64,000 bases of DNA. Source: Fodinibius salsisoli (GTDB taxonomy: Bacteria > Bacteroidota > Rhodothermia > Balneolales > Balneolaceae). How positions within the stretch are numbered: position 1 is the first letter of the stretch; the number at the start of each line of letters is the position of its first letter. The stretch spans positions 1-64,000 of the forward strand of contig NZ_JAGGJA010000009.1 of NCBI RefSeq assembly GCF_026229185.1. The letters run 5' to 3'. The position numbers were made by a program, and so were the translations under genes. The notes beneath the pieces were generated by a model. It saw nothing but the letters and a program-made list of their open reading frames with translations. It was not told where the DNA came from and did no database searches. Shown piece after piece: positions 52,147 through 62,622 of the stretch.

Positions 52147-54204
52147 CTATTTCTGCCAGCTGTTATTTGTGCGGTTAGCATCCGGGAACTTCATCTCCGG
52201 ATCGATGACAACTTGTGTTACCTCACTGGCATTATCAATAGAAAGCACTTTTTGTGTTGCTCCCTTAAGCCAGGTTTCAACGGGGATTTCTCGGCTTACC
52301 GTGGTTCCATCTGCTAACGTTATTTCAACAGTGGCCGGCATGGGCACTTGCCCGTGGTCTTCGATGACAATCTTGGTCCCGTCTTCAGAAAGTTGCACGC
52401 TGCCCACGGCCTGATCGAGCTTCCAGGTTTCAAAGTACCAGCTCCGCCAAAACCAATCGAGATCACGTCCGCTCACATCTTCGAAGGTATTAAACATATC
52501 CCAGGGATACGGATGCTTGTAGCGCCAGCGGTCAAGGAACGTATGGTAGGCTTTTTCGAATGTTTCTTCCCCCAGCACGCCTCGCAGTGCTACCAGTACA
52601 GAGGCAGGTTTGGGGTAGGAAGCGATCCCATAGGCAAAGCCGTTGTAATGGTAGTCAGACCACCGCATGATGGGACCTTCAAGTCCACTGCCTACAATGC
52701 GCAGATAGGTTTGAAAGTCGGTCTGCTCAAAGTTTCCATTCGGATAATAGTCTTTTTTAGACTGCGCTTCATTAAAAGTGGTGGTGCCTTCGTCCATCCA
52801 AGCGTATCGCCGTTCATTACTGCTGACCTGCATAGGTACCCACATATGGGCAAGCTCGTGGGCAATGACGGCATATAATGATTGCGGCGATCGGTTATTA
52901 TATGCCCCGATAATAGTGATCATGGGGAATTCCATACCGCCGCCGATAATACCGCCTCCTTCTACCGAGGTCATATGCGGCCAGGGATAAGCCATTCCCG
53001 TAATTTCTGAAAGTTCAGAGATCGCATGACTCGTGAATTTAGCTCCATCCGTCCAGAGTGGAGCAGAACTGCGGTAAATGGCATTAATGTTAACATAGTT
53101 GGTTTCTCCATCGCCGTCCGGGTCCCCAATGTTGGATCGGGTGGCATCCCACTTCGATTCTTTGGTAACACTAAAGGCAAAATCTCGTACCTTATGGGCT
53201 TTAAAATTCCAGGTTGTTGTTTCTTTGTCTGTGGATTTTGTAACATTGCCAAAATCTTTTTCGGTAACGACCGATACTACCTCATCACTGTTATGCCCCT
53301 TTTGTAATTGTTCGTGTATATTCTCTTTGAGCACATCTGCACTATTGGTCAATTGACCGGTAGAGGCCACCATCCACTGTTCGGGCACGGTGATATCCAC
53401 ATTATAATTGCCAAAACCGTGGTAGAATTCAGCATTCCCTTTAAATTGATCGGTAAACCAGCCGTTTACATCATCATACACACGCATCTGGGGATACCAG
53501 TAAGCAATATAATAGAGGTTATCTTGGCTGTAGCCCATGCGTCCACTGGCGCCTTGCTGGGGGATTTTAAAATCCCAGTCGATCCGGATATCGATGGAAT
53601 CGCCCGGGGCCAGCACCGAACCGGGGCGTAAGACCATCAGCGTGCCATCAACATAATATCCCTGGGCAGCCCGTGATGATTGCATCTCGCCAAGCTGGGT
53701 CCCTTTTGTAGATACATTGTGCAGATTGATACCGCCGGTTATTTCTGTCGCCTCGTTTCGTACGCCCCCTTCTTTGTGCATGTTTTGGCTGAGCTCTAAA
53801 AATACCTGGTTGAGGGTGTCGGGCGAGTTGTTGTGATAGGTGATGGTACTACTGCCTTTGATAAGCGTATCTGCAGGTATTAGTTCCACATCAATATCAT
53901 AGTTGGTCCACTGCTGCCAGTAATCTTTACCCGGCACGCCCGACATGGTTCGTGTTTCTTGGTCAACAGCACGAAAAAAAGTGGGTGATATTTCGTTAGT
54001 TATAGGATTAGGTACCAGGCGATTCATTTCAGAAGGCAGGGCGTGTCCTTCTTGTATCATTGCTGTATCCGGCTGAGTTGAGGGCGTATCGGAGGTTGTG
54101 GTTTGTTTGGATCCGGTACATCCTGAAATTACGAAGGCTGATATCACTGTCAACAAGGACAATGTCTTGATAAAAGTGGATGTCTGTGGCATATGATTAG
54201 TCAA
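52147..54204 (-). CDS. M1-family metallopeptidase lipoprotein
   Basis: Zinc aminopeptidase-like protein of 685 aa with a lipoprotein signal (lipobox SGC near residue 29; Met5 is an alternative start). The gluzincin motif HELAH is near residue 446, followed after 18 residues by the third zinc ligand Glu in WMDEGTTTF. The exopeptidase motif is GGGMEFPM (about 413-420) in place of GAMEN, so the substrate-anchoring Glu is kept. The N-terminal beta-domain (about 85-300) and the C-terminal part with a YFETWKLDQA-like segment are typical of secreted M1 members. It probably trims peptides outside the cytoplasm; no link with the sugar genes is evident. Confidence 0.9.
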   Translation of the reverse strand: MTNHMPQTSTFIKTLSLLTVISAFVISGCTGSKQTTTSDTPSTQPDTAMIQEGHALPSEMNRLVPNPITNEISPTFFRAVDQETRTMSGVPGKDYWQQWTNYDIDVELIPADTLIKGSSTITYHNNSPDTLNQVFLELSQNMHKEGGVRNEATEITGGINLHNVSTKGTQLGEMQSSRAAQGYYVDGTLMVLRPGSVLAPGDSIDIRIDWDFKIPQQGASGRMGYSQDNLYYIAYWYPQMRVYDDVNGWFTDQFKGNAEFYHGFGNYNVDITVPEQWMVASTGQLTNSADVLKENIHEQLQKGHNSDEVVSVVTEKDFGNVTKSTDKETTTWNFKAHKVRDFAFSVTKESKWDATRSNIGDPDGDGETNYVNINAIYRSSAPLWTDGAKFTSHAISELSEITGMAYPWPHMTSVEGGGIIGGGMEFPMITIIGAYNNRSPQSLYAVIAHELAHMWVPMQVSSNERRYAWMDEGTTTFNEAQSKKDYYPNGNFEQTDFQTYLRIVGSGLEGPIMRWSDYHYNGFAYGIASYPKPASVLVALRGVLGEETFEKAYHTFLDRWRYKHPYPWDMFNTFEDVSGRDLDWFWRSWYFETWKLDQAVGSVQLSEDGTKIVIEDHGQVPMPATVEITLADGTTVSREIPVETWLKGATQKVLSIDNASEVTQVVIDPEMKFPDANRTNNSWQK

Positions 54205-54607
54205 AAGTAGGTTTTAGATTGGAGTTGAGATAACTGGGCTCGTTGTATCCGTGGACATCCAGTTAATGGATAAATTTCAAACTCTTAAAATTAGTTACTC
54301 AAAATCAAAATATTAAAAACAAGCTTTAAGCCCACATGTTTCTTCTTTTTATTTACATACTTTTAGTATTTATTTATCAACTTGAAACAGGCGGACCAGT
54401 TTTTTGAAAGTTAAGTTCACTTATTCTTTCTGCATTACCATAAAAAGACAGGTAAGCATTACACTTACAATCTGAAAATAGCCATCAATTTTTACGATAA
54501 CATATACTATTATATTTCAGCGGAAAATTAAAGCTGCCTGTAGTGGAGACGCTGCATTTATTCGTTATAGCATAGAACATGAAAAGTATTAAGTACAGAG
54601 TGCTAAG
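54205..54607. other. Divergent intergenic region, no gene seen
   Basis: AT-rich 403-bp gap between the M1 peptidase (minus) and the second FecR gene (plus). It should contain two outward promoters. I specifically looked for an ECF sigma gene on both strands and found none. Confidence 0.6.
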
Positions 54608-55753
54608 ATGGATCATCCCATAACTGAACAGGAAATAATACACGTGATTACTGGCGATTGTTCTTGGAAGGAACGTGAAAGGGTTTTGGAATGGATAAAA
54701 GAAGATCCGGAGAACGAAGCAAGGTTTGAGCAGTTGCGGAAGACCTGGGATGTCGCAGACCACTTTGAGCTCCAACAAAATGAAGATAAGGCCTGGCAAA
54801 AATTATCCAAGCGTATTTCACGACCAGACCATTTGAAAATTCATCGTCTGGATAATACAGAGCAATCCCCAACGGAGGGGCAGGCCTCTGACAAGACGTA
54901 TTCGGGTAGCAAAGATACGAGTTACCAGGTATGGGCGCTTCGTGCTGCTGCTATTTGTCTGCTTTTTGTGGGCGTTATGTATGCGGTTTATAATTATGCT
55001 CCGGAAAAAAAGACCCAGGAGGTATCGCTTGCTTCTACTATGCAAGAAGTAAAAGCTGAACGTGGACAACGGTTAAACCTTACCCTCGATGATGGAACGA
55101 GCGTAGTATTAAATTCGGCAAGCGTATTGCGGTATCCATCACAGTTTAGCGATTCAACCCGGAAAATAGAGTTAGATGGTGAGGCCTTCTTTAGTGTGGC
55201 AAAGGATAAATCTAAGCCTTTTTTAGTACATACGGGAGAAGCTACTGTTCGGGTTTTGGGTACAAAGTTTAATGTTAATGCCTATGCTGAAGATGAAGAG
55301 GTAGAAGTGGTCGTTGCAGAAGGAAAAGTAGCTGTTAAGTCAGCAATGAGTGTGGGAGATAGGGATTCAGTATCTTCATCAACCTTGCCAAATGAAGTAT
55401 TTTTAACCAAAGGAGAGTATACGATTGTTGGAAAAGAAAGTGTGCCTACCACGCCGGTTACCGTAACTTCAATGGACTATCATTTGGGGTGGGTTGATGG
55501 TAATCTTATATTCGATGCAACTCCCCTTGAAGAGGTGATTCGACGGCTGGAGCTGTATTATAATCGCGATTTTCAGGTAACAAATGCAATGCTTTTAGAT
55601 CGCAAACTCACGGCCACCTTTAAAAAAGAGTCGCTTTCGAAAGTGTTGGATGTCCTCTCCATAGCTATGGATGTAAAATACGAACAGGTGGATTCTCTTA
55701 TTTATCTGGAGCCGTATTCCCCCAGTATTCAAAACGACTATAGTAATAAATAG
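54608..55753 (+). CDS. FecR-family anti-sigma factor without an adjacent sigma gene
   Basis: Inner-membrane anti-sigma factor of 381 aa. The cytoplasmic part (about 1-105, including ITGDCSWKERERVLEWIKEDPENEARFEQLRKTWDV-like helices) is followed by one membrane helix (about 116-135, AAAICLLFVGVMYAVYNYA). A periplasmic FecR domain follows (about 150-260, with LDGEAFFSVAKD and VRVLGTKFNVNA), then a DUF4974-like C-terminus (about 300-372). It precedes an STN-domain SusC by 354 bp. Unlike the unit at 22-29 kb, there is no ECF sigma gene upstream, so it may control the sigma factor at 22200-22820 or one elsewhere. Confidence 0.88.
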   Translation: MDHPITEQEIIHVITGDCSWKERERVLEWIKEDPENEARFEQLRKTWDVADHFELQQNEDKAWQKLSKRISRPDHLKIHRLDNTEQSPTEGQASDKTYSGSKDTSYQVWALRAAAICLLFVGVMYAVYNYAPEKKTQEVSLASTMQEVKAERGQRLNLTLDDGTSVVLNSASVLRYPSQFSDSTRKIELDGEAFFSVAKDKSKPFLVHTGEATVRVLGTKFNVNAYAEDEEVEVVVAEGKVAVKSAMSVGDRDSVSSSTLPNEVFLTKGEYTIVGKESVPTTPVTVTSMDYHLGWVDGNLIFDATPLEEVIRRLELYYNRDFQVTNAMLLDRKLTATFKKESLSKVLDVLSIAMDVKYEQVDSLIYLEPYSPSIQNDYSNK

Positions 55754-56107
55754 CAATTTTCTGTCCCTCCCTTAAATGGCTGTTTATGATTGGTGTCTAA
55801 ATTAATGGATGTGACTTTAATAAGAGAGTTCCGTCCTATTAGCAACAATAGTTTACTCCTGAGTGTAAATAAGTTGTGCTCCTCAATGAAATATTCCCAG
55901 CGGTGAGAAAAAAAATATAATTTTTTGTCATGGAGAGGTTCTGTTTGTTCGTATTTATGGATAGAGGGTCTATATTGGGTACGATTTCGAAGATGCTTTT
56001 GAGAGTGTGAACACCTAACTAAGGCCCAAAAGGGATGTTTCAAGATACCTTAATCTTGCAAATAGTTTTCATATAATTAGCATATTCATAAATAAAAAAG
56101 AGAAATT
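55754..56107. other. Intergenic region before SusC 4, no gene seen
   Basis: AT-rich 354-bp gap between the FecR and SusC genes. No operator like those upstream of SusC 1 and SusC 2 is present and no clear -33/-7 promoter stands out. Its length suggests that the SusCD pair has its own, probably ECF-dependent, promoter. Confidence 0.5.
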
Positions 56108-59100
56108 ATGAGAAAAAGGGGACAAAGTTTCTGCACAGCTTTTTTGTTTTTTTGTGTGGTCTTGCTTTTTAATCCAAATGCTGAAGCACAAGAGGTAGAG
56201 GAATTGCTGGCTAAATCAGTTTTTCCAGCTACCGTTGAGGAAAAGCCATCATATATGGCTCAAAAAGTGAGTGTCAACGCTCAAGAGAAGTCGTTGAAAA
56301 CGATTTTGACTACCATAGAAGAACAAGTGTCAATTACCTTTTCATACCAGGAGAAGGTTTTTGATAAAACAGGCAAATATTCTTTTCACCTGGAGAAGGT
56401 GTCGCTCGACAGGGCTCTGAGTATCATCCTGAAAGAGCCGGAGATCGACTATGTGCCTATTGAGGGCGGTTACATTATCTTGAAGCAGAAGAAGCAAAGG
56501 CAGCAAGCTATACAGACTGTTTTGGCAGGTACGATTACGGACGGTGAAACAGGAGAATCTCTGCCGGGTGCTAATGTTTCTATTGCTAATACTACAAAGG
56601 GAGCTTCTGCCGATGAAAACGGGCAATTTAGTATAACGGGGGTAGAGCCGGGCACCTACACGCTCATAGCTACGTTTATCGGTTACCAGGAAAGTACACG
56701 GGAGGTGACTGTTTCTGAAGGTCAAGAAAGAATAACCGTTGATTTTGTTCTGCAGCCAGCAGCGATGGCCCTGGACGAAATGGTTGTTGTAGGATATGGA
56801 ACCCAAGCACGGGGTAGTGTTACGGGGTCTGTAAGCAGTTTGGCAGCAGATGATATCAGCGCTTCGGGGCAAAGTTCCGTTGAACAGTCATTGCAGGGTC
56901 GTGTTTCTGGTGTCCAGGTAGTTCAAACAGGCGGTGGTAAGCCCGGAGGTGGGGTTAGCGTTAATATCCGTGGAATTGGTACCATTAATTCTGAATCCCC
57001 CCTTTACGTTATTGATGGCGTGCCTATCCAGGGAAGCTCGGAGTCACAGCTGGGGACGAATGTGTTAAGCAGTCTCAATCCGAATGACATTGAATCTATC
57101 GATATTTTAAAAGATGCTTCGGCTGCTGCCATTTATGGATCTCGGGCATCCGGCGGGGTTGTGCTTATAACCACCAAAAAAGGCACAAGAGGACCCGTGC
57201 AGGTTAATTTTGAAGCTTCTTATGGAACGCAATCGCAGCCCGAATTTTATGATGTGCTCAATGCCGATCAATATGCACAGTATCTTCGAGACCTGCGGTC
57301 AGGTCCCAATAGCGGAGAGCTGCCATCGAATTTTGCAAATGGAGAGCGTCCGCCTCATAATACCGACTGGCAAGAAGAGCTTTTTAGGGCAGCGCCCATG
57401 CAGAATTATAATCTGGATATTTCAGGCGGAGGAGAAAGTTCTACCTACAGTATTGGCTTGGGCTATTATGATGAAACCGGAACGATGGTAGGTAGTGAGT
57501 TCCAACGCTACTCGCTCCGCGGTAATTATCAATTTGAAGTAAATGATAATGTTAATTTTGGAGGATCAGTATTACTCAGTAAAGGGGATATTGCTCAAAA
57601 TGATCAGGCCGGCGGCCGCCGATCGATCGAACATGCTATGAAGCAGGCGCCTACGGTGCCTGTGTATGATGAATCTTTCTTAGGAGGCTTTGGTTGGCCG
57701 GTAACCGCCGATGGGCAGGATGCTTCCAATCCCATTGCCACGGCACACCTGATTGAAGATTCCATCAATCGCTATTCGGTTGTAAGCTCGGTCTATGGTG
57801 AAGCGACTTTTTTGCAGAATTTCACCTATAAGTTACAGGTAGGGCTTGATTTCAGATACTCTGATGCGACCACTTATAACGATGTGTACGAAAATACTCG
57901 TCGACTTACGGTCCGATCTTCATTAAACAGAACAAGAAGTCAAAACTTGAACCCACTCATTGAGCAGACATTAAGTTACGATAAAACCATCGGGAAGCAT
58001 GATGTTAGCGTCCTGGCCGGATTCTCTGCCCAGTTGTTTACCTACGATTTTGTCAACGGAAGTGGTCTCGATCTTCCAACGAATGTAAAGTCATTGGGAG
58101 CGGCTTCATCTTCCCTGACGGTTGACAGTGAGACCCAGAAGAATACGTTGCGGTCACTTTTTGGACGGGTCACCTATTCCTATGATGATAAGTACTTGTT
58201 TACTGGAAACATCCGAAGAGATGAATCATCCAAGCTCTTTAACAGCACCGATCCGGTGGGAATATTTCCTTCCGTTTCTGTGGGATGGAGAGTCAGCGAA
58301 GAGCCATTCTTATCAGATTCTGACATTATCAGCAACCTGAAGATTAGGGCAGGATATGGAGAATTAGGCAATCAGTCGGTGCTTTCCAACTATCCAACTA
58401 CGGTCAATTTGAGTACCAATTATTACTATGTGTTTGGAAATCAGAACACGCAGGGGATAGGTCAGCAGTCAATGGCCAACCGTAACATTACCTGGGAGAC
58501 TTCGGCCCAGACCGATGTAGGAGTCGAAATTGGGTTCTTGGATGATATGTTTTCCCTGGATGTGGACTACTATAACCGACGGACTGAACAGTTGTTGTGG
58601 GAGGCACAAGTGCCGGCTTCCGTAGGACTGAACCCGCCATTTATTAATGCCGGGACGATTGAGAATAATGGATTTGAGTTTGCAACATCTTATCAGCAGA
58701 CGTTTGGAGACTTAAGTGTTAATCTTTCGGGTAACCTGACGACCATCGACAACGAAGTGATTAGCTTGGGGGCCAACGATCAGCTGCAAATTATTCCGCC
58801 CGAAGCTGATGTCGCTGATGATCTTCAAGATGTATCAATTACCAAAGTTGGAGCACCCGTTGGACAGTTTTACGGCTATGTAACCGATGGACTTTTCCAG
58901 AGTTGGGATGAAGTGTACGATCATGCCAGCCAGAACCAAGATCCCGACGGTGGTCGCGATGAGGTTACTGCCAGTCAGTATACCGCTCCGGGCGACATCC
59001 GGTTTAAAGATCTTAATGGTGATGGCGCTATCAATGATGCAGATAAAACCATTATTGGGAACCCTATACCGGACTTTAATTACGGCTTTACCGCAGATTT

Positions 59101-59575
59101 ATCCTACAAAAACTTCGATTTCAATTTATTCCTGCAGGGGAATTATGGAAACGAAATCTATAATGGAGCAACGAAATGGCTCCAGGATCTGCGGCAAAAC
59201 TTTAATCAGGGCACTGCTGCACTCGACCGCTGGACACCCGAGAATACCAATACAGATGTGCCAAGGGCCACACCCAACGATCCCAATTCAAACATATCCA
59301 GAAGTTCAGACCGGTATGTGGAGGATGGGTCTTACTTGAGAATTAAATCGCTAACCCTGGGCTACACGCTTGGCCAGGATTTGGTAAACCGGGTAGGAGC
59401 CAGCCGTTTTCGGATTTATGCTAAAGCACGAAATTTGTTGACCCTGACGGGATACAGCGGATTAGAGCCTGAAATTGGATCATTGTCTACAGGTACCGCC
59501 CGAGATGCCGGGATAGACCGGTTCGTTTATCCCCAGCCCCGAGCATTTTTGCTGGGTGTACAACTCGGATTTTAG
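56108..59575 (+). CDS. STN-domain SusC-like TonB-dependent transducer 4
   Basis: Outer-membrane transporter of 1155 aa. Signal peptide ends NAEAQ (about 28). The STN domain follows (about 55-135, with KSLKTILTTIEEQVSITFSY), then the carboxypeptidase-D-like domain (about 140-220, with GTITDGETGESLPGANVSI), TonB-box-like DEMVVVGYG, plug (PLYVIDGVPI, SAAAIYGSRA) and barrel ending in LGF. Its carboxypeptidase-D-like domain is clearly different from the near-identical set in transporters 1-3. It should signal through the FecR protein just upstream. The SusD partner is 34 bp downstream. Confidence 0.92.
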   Translation: MRKRGQSFCTAFLFFCVVLLFNPNAEAQEVEELLAKSVFPATVEEKPSYMAQKVSVNAQEKSLKTILTTIEEQVSITFSYQEKVFDKTGKYSFHLEKVSLDRALSIILKEPEIDYVPIEGGYIILKQKKQRQQAIQTVLAGTITDGETGESLPGANVSIANTTKGASADENGQFSITGVEPGTYTLIATFIGYQESTREVTVSEGQERITVDFVLQPAAMALDEMVVVGYGTQARGSVTGSVSSLAADDISASGQSSVEQSLQGRVSGVQVVQTGGGKPGGGVSVNIRGIGTINSESPLYVIDGVPIQGSSESQLGTNVLSSLNPNDIESIDILKDASAAAIYGSRASGGVVLITTKKGTRGPVQVNFEASYGTQSQPEFYDVLNADQYAQYLRDLRSGPNSGELPSNFANGERPPHNTDWQEELFRAAPMQNYNLDISGGGESSTYSIGLGYYDETGTMVGSEFQRYSLRGNYQFEVNDNVNFGGSVLLSKGDIAQNDQAGGRRSIEHAMKQAPTVPVYDESFLGGFGWPVTADGQDASNPIATAHLIEDSINRYSVVSSVYGEATFLQNFTYKLQVGLDFRYSDATTYNDVYENTRRLTVRSSLNRTRSQNLNPLIEQTLSYDKTIGKHDVSVLAGFSAQLFTYDFVNGSGLDLPTNVKSLGAASSSLTVDSETQKNTLRSLFGRVTYSYDDKYLFTGNIRRDESSKLFNSTDPVGIFPSVSVGWRVSEEPFLSDSDIISNLKIRAGYGELGNQSVLSNYPTTVNLSTNYYYVFGNQNTQGIGQQSMANRNITWETSAQTDVGVEIGFLDDMFSLDVDYYNRRTEQLLWEAQVPASVGLNPPFINAGTIENNGFEFATSYQQTFGDLSVNLSGNLTTIDNEVISLGANDQLQIIPPEADVADDLQDVSITKVGAPVGQFYGYVTDGLFQSWDEVYDHASQNQDPDGGRDEVTASQYTAPGDIRFKDLNGDGAINDADKTIIGNPIPDFNYGFTADLSYKNFDFNLFLQGNYGNEIYNGATKWLQDLRQNFNQGTAALDRWTPENTNTDVPRATPNDPNSNISRSSDRYVEDGSYLRIKSLTLGYTLGQDLVNRVGASRFRIYAKARNLLTLTGYSGLEPEIGSLSTGTARDAGIDRFVYPQPRAFLLGVQLGF

Positions 59576-59609
59576 ACAAGACCATTAATACTCAAAGATA
59601 TAGACTATT

Positions 59610-61103
59610 ATGAAGCGCTTATTACTTATAGTACTTTCGTTAGGTATGACAGCTTTGTTGTATATAAGTTGTACCGACAGTTTTTTGGAAACGACAAACG
59701 AAAACAGTGTAAATTCCAACACCTTTTACCAAACACCGGAAGATGCCCTGGCTTCGGTTAACTCGGCCTATGCAATGTTGCAGGCTCATGGTTTGTGGGG
59801 ACGGAGCATCTTTTTTCTGCTGGACTTTGCCGGCAAAGAAGTGGGAACAACCGCTAACACGCAAGGGCCTCCCCTGGAGCTGTTAAACCACACTTATACC
59901 TCCTCAGGGAATACACATATAACTACGCCCTGGAGTAACATCTATGATATGATTTCCAAGGCGAATTCGACCATCCTGAATGTTTCTGAGATGGAAAACA
60001 TCGATCAAGGTTTGCAGAGTCGTATCATAGCTGAGTCTCAATTTCTGCGCGGACTCGGATATTTTTACATCAATGCGATTTATGGCGGCGGGCCATTGCG
60101 TACGGAAGAAAATCTGGAAGAAATTAACCTTCCCCGTTCTTCTGCTGAGGAGATTTGGACACAGGTAGAAAACGACTTGTCCGCTGCCTTTCCTAATCTT
60201 CCTGCTAAAGGAGAATATAGCGAGGCGGATATTGGTCGGGCAACCTCGGGTGCAGCCAGGGCACTGTTGGGTAAGGCACATTTGTATCAGGAAGAATGGT
60301 CCGATGCTGAAACACAATTTCAGGCTGTGATTGGGTCCGGGAATTATCACTTGATTCAGGCTGATGAGTTTGGCAGCGACCCGGTAGCAGCGATGCGTTC
60401 TAACCACGATCCCAATGTGGGTAACAATGATGAAGCTGTCTTTGAAGTACAGTTTTCAGCTGGAACAGGTTTCGGTTGGTCCACCGATGGGACGGGCTTA
60501 AATGAAACCTCCATTCGTCCACAAGAATACGGCGTAAATGGCTTCGCCTTTTATAACGCCACGCCAGCCAGCGACTTAATCGATGCTTACAATTCCGATG
60601 ATCCTCGTTTGGAAGCTTTCTATTTTGGTCCCAACAGTACTTATCAAGGTGAACCCTATCCCTTTGAGCAGGATGGATGGGCCTGGAAGAAGTATCAGAA
60701 AACGGATGAAGCCGAACAGAGCGAATCCAATGCCAATATGGATGTCATCCGCTATGCCGACGTACTGTTGATGATGGCGGAAGCTAAAATACAGCAGGGA
60801 CAAGTTGCAGAAGGCGTAGAGTACATCAACCAGGTGCGTCGCCGGGCTGATCCGTCGGGTACCATTTTGCCTGATCGGGCCACTTCAGCTTCTCAACAAC
60901 AGGCTATGGAGTTTTTGATTGAAGAACGTCGATTAGAATTGGCCGGTGAGCAAACACGGTTCTTCGATCTTGTCCGCTGGGGCATTGCAGCAGAAGAGTT
61001 AAGCACTTTCCAGGAAGGCAAGCATGAAGTATTTCCCATTCCCCAGGATGAAATCAATGCAAATACTGAAATCAGTCAGGAAGACCAAAATCCAGGATAT
61101 TAG
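59610..61103 (+). CDS. SusD/RagB-family lipoprotein 4
   Basis: Surface glycan-binding lipoprotein of 497 aa with lipobox ISC (Cys21). Classical RagB/SusD features: TFYQTPEDALASVNSAYAML, the helix pair AESQFLRGLGYFYINAIYGGGPL near 150 and the C-terminal LIEERRLELAGEQTRFFDLVRWG, then FPIPQDEI and a final QNPGY. It pairs with SusC 4. It is shorter than SusD 1. The following gene is the broken DUF1593 gene. Confidence 0.92.
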   Translation: MKRLLLIVLSLGMTALLYISCTDSFLETTNENSVNSNTFYQTPEDALASVNSAYAMLQAHGLWGRSIFFLLDFAGKEVGTTANTQGPPLELLNHTYTSSGNTHITTPWSNIYDMISKANSTILNVSEMENIDQGLQSRIIAESQFLRGLGYFYINAIYGGGPLRTEENLEEINLPRSSAEEIWTQVENDLSAAFPNLPAKGEYSEADIGRATSGAARALLGKAHLYQEEWSDAETQFQAVIGSGNYHLIQADEFGSDPVAAMRSNHDPNVGNNDEAVFEVQFSAGTGFGWSTDGTGLNETSIRPQEYGVNGFAFYNATPASDLIDAYNSDDPRLEAFYFGPNSTYQGEPYPFEQDGWAWKKYQKTDEAEQSESNANMDVIRYADVLLMMAEAKIQQGQVAEGVEYINQVRRRADPSGTILPDRATSASQQQAMEFLIEERRLELAGEQTRFFDLVRWGIAAEELSTFQEGKHEVFPIPQDEINANTEISQEDQNPGY

Positions 61104-61330
61104 TTAACGGTTGTAGGGCTTAATGATGATCTGTCATTTCGAACGATAGATTTATGTCTTAAAGTGGACTTCTAACATCTTTCAATGGGTTAGAAAAACG
61201 TGAGTAAATCTGAATGGTAGATATAAATTTGTATCCTAATAGTTTCCGGATAAATGTGAGATATATTAATCAAATCAAAAAAAGAAGAGGTCTTCCTTTT
61301 AAAATGATTAGGAAAGTTGCGTCAATAATT

Positions 61331-62622
61331 ATGAATAAGGTGCTGTTTGTTGCCACCTTATTCATGCTGTTTGCAGGGACAAAAGCTTACAGCCAAAATG
61401 AAAAACCACGGATAATTATTACCCAGGATGGAGAAGTAGATGATCGAAGTTCGTTTATGAGATTTCTACTTTATACCCCGGATATCGATTTGCGAGGTAT
61501 TATAGCAACAAATTCCAAGTGGCAAAAGAATGGACATGGCTTAGGTTGGATCAATGAAGCTTATGGATTATATGGTCAGGTAAGGAACAACCTTCTTTTA
61601 CACAACTCCGATTATCCTACTGTTGCATTTCTGCAATCAATTACCGTCTTGGGTAATGAGGATTCAGAACATTTAACCGGAGCTCCTCCTTATGCCGATT
61701 CAGAAGGAGCTGATTTAATTATAAAAGAACTCCTAAACCTTGAAGACAACCTGTTGCATATTAATTGCTGGGGGGGCATTAATACAGTGGCACATGCTTT
61801 ATGGAAATTCAGAAAGAATTACCCGGCAGAATATGCAAAAAAAGCAGCAAAAGTAAGATTAATTACCATAGACTTTCAGGATGAAGCGGGTGATTGGATT
61901 GTAAAAAATATGCCGCAAATCAGAATAATCCGCAACAATGCTTTTCATATGACATGGAATTATCACTCTATCGATAACCCCTTACCTCATAATCCATACC
62001 CAAATTTAATGAGTAAAAAATGGCTTTATGAAAATGTAAAGACCAACCATGGCCCTTTAGGTGCCTGGTATCCTCAAGATAATATAAGTGAGGGGGGACA
62101 CACCGGCTTTCTTAAGCTTTGTAAATAATGGTCTGGAAGCTTATGAAAATTATTCATTAGGCGGATGGGGAGGCCGATATATTTCCGTTAATGGTAACTA
62201 TTGGATGGATGCACACGACGATAATAATACCCATAAAACACTTTGGAGGTGGATTCCTGATGTGCAAAATAATTTTGCAGCGCGAATGGATTGGACGGTA
62301 CAATCCTATGAGGAAGCAAATCATGCACCGGTAATTGATAGGGTAACTTCTGCCGAGTCCATAAAACCCGGTGAACAGGTGGAATTAAATGCAACCGCTA
62401 CTGATCCAGATGGAGATAATATTTACTATCATTGGTGGCATTATTCCGATACCGTCAGGTATGGATCAACCTATTAAGATCGATCATGAATCGTCGAATG
62501 ACGCGTCTTTTACAGTTCCAGAAAATGCAAGTGAGAATATTCACATCGTATTGGAAGTTACAGACGATGGTAATCCAAAACTAAAGAGATATAGAAGACT
62601 GATCTTTAATGTCGAAAATTAA
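61331..62622 (+). pseudogene. DUF1593 nucleoside-hydrolase-like protein, two frameshifts
   Basis: Reads as one exported protein in three pieces. Piece 1 starts at ATG 61331 (a good signal peptide ending AYSQ; upstream in-frame ATGs at 61214 and 61304 are less likely). It holds the nucleoside-hydrolase-like domain with TQDGEVDDRSSFMRFLLY and INCWGGINTVA. At a run of six G (62092-62097) the frame shifts: EGDTPAFLSFVNNGL continues one base later. A second shift near 62464 moves to the frame coding QPIKIDHESSNDASFTVPENA and a C-terminal LEVTDDGNPKLKRYRRLIF (Ig-like domain). Both shifts correspond to one extra base. It may be a pseudogene or two sequencing errors, the first in a homopolymer. In Bacteroidota glycan loci DUF1593 proteins are thought to act on glycans. 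Confidence 0.8.

Noticed and set aside
52348-52878. 176-codon plus-strand open frame opposite the M1 peptidase
   Set aside because: Opposite a gene with an intact HExxH motif; no recognisable motif of its own.
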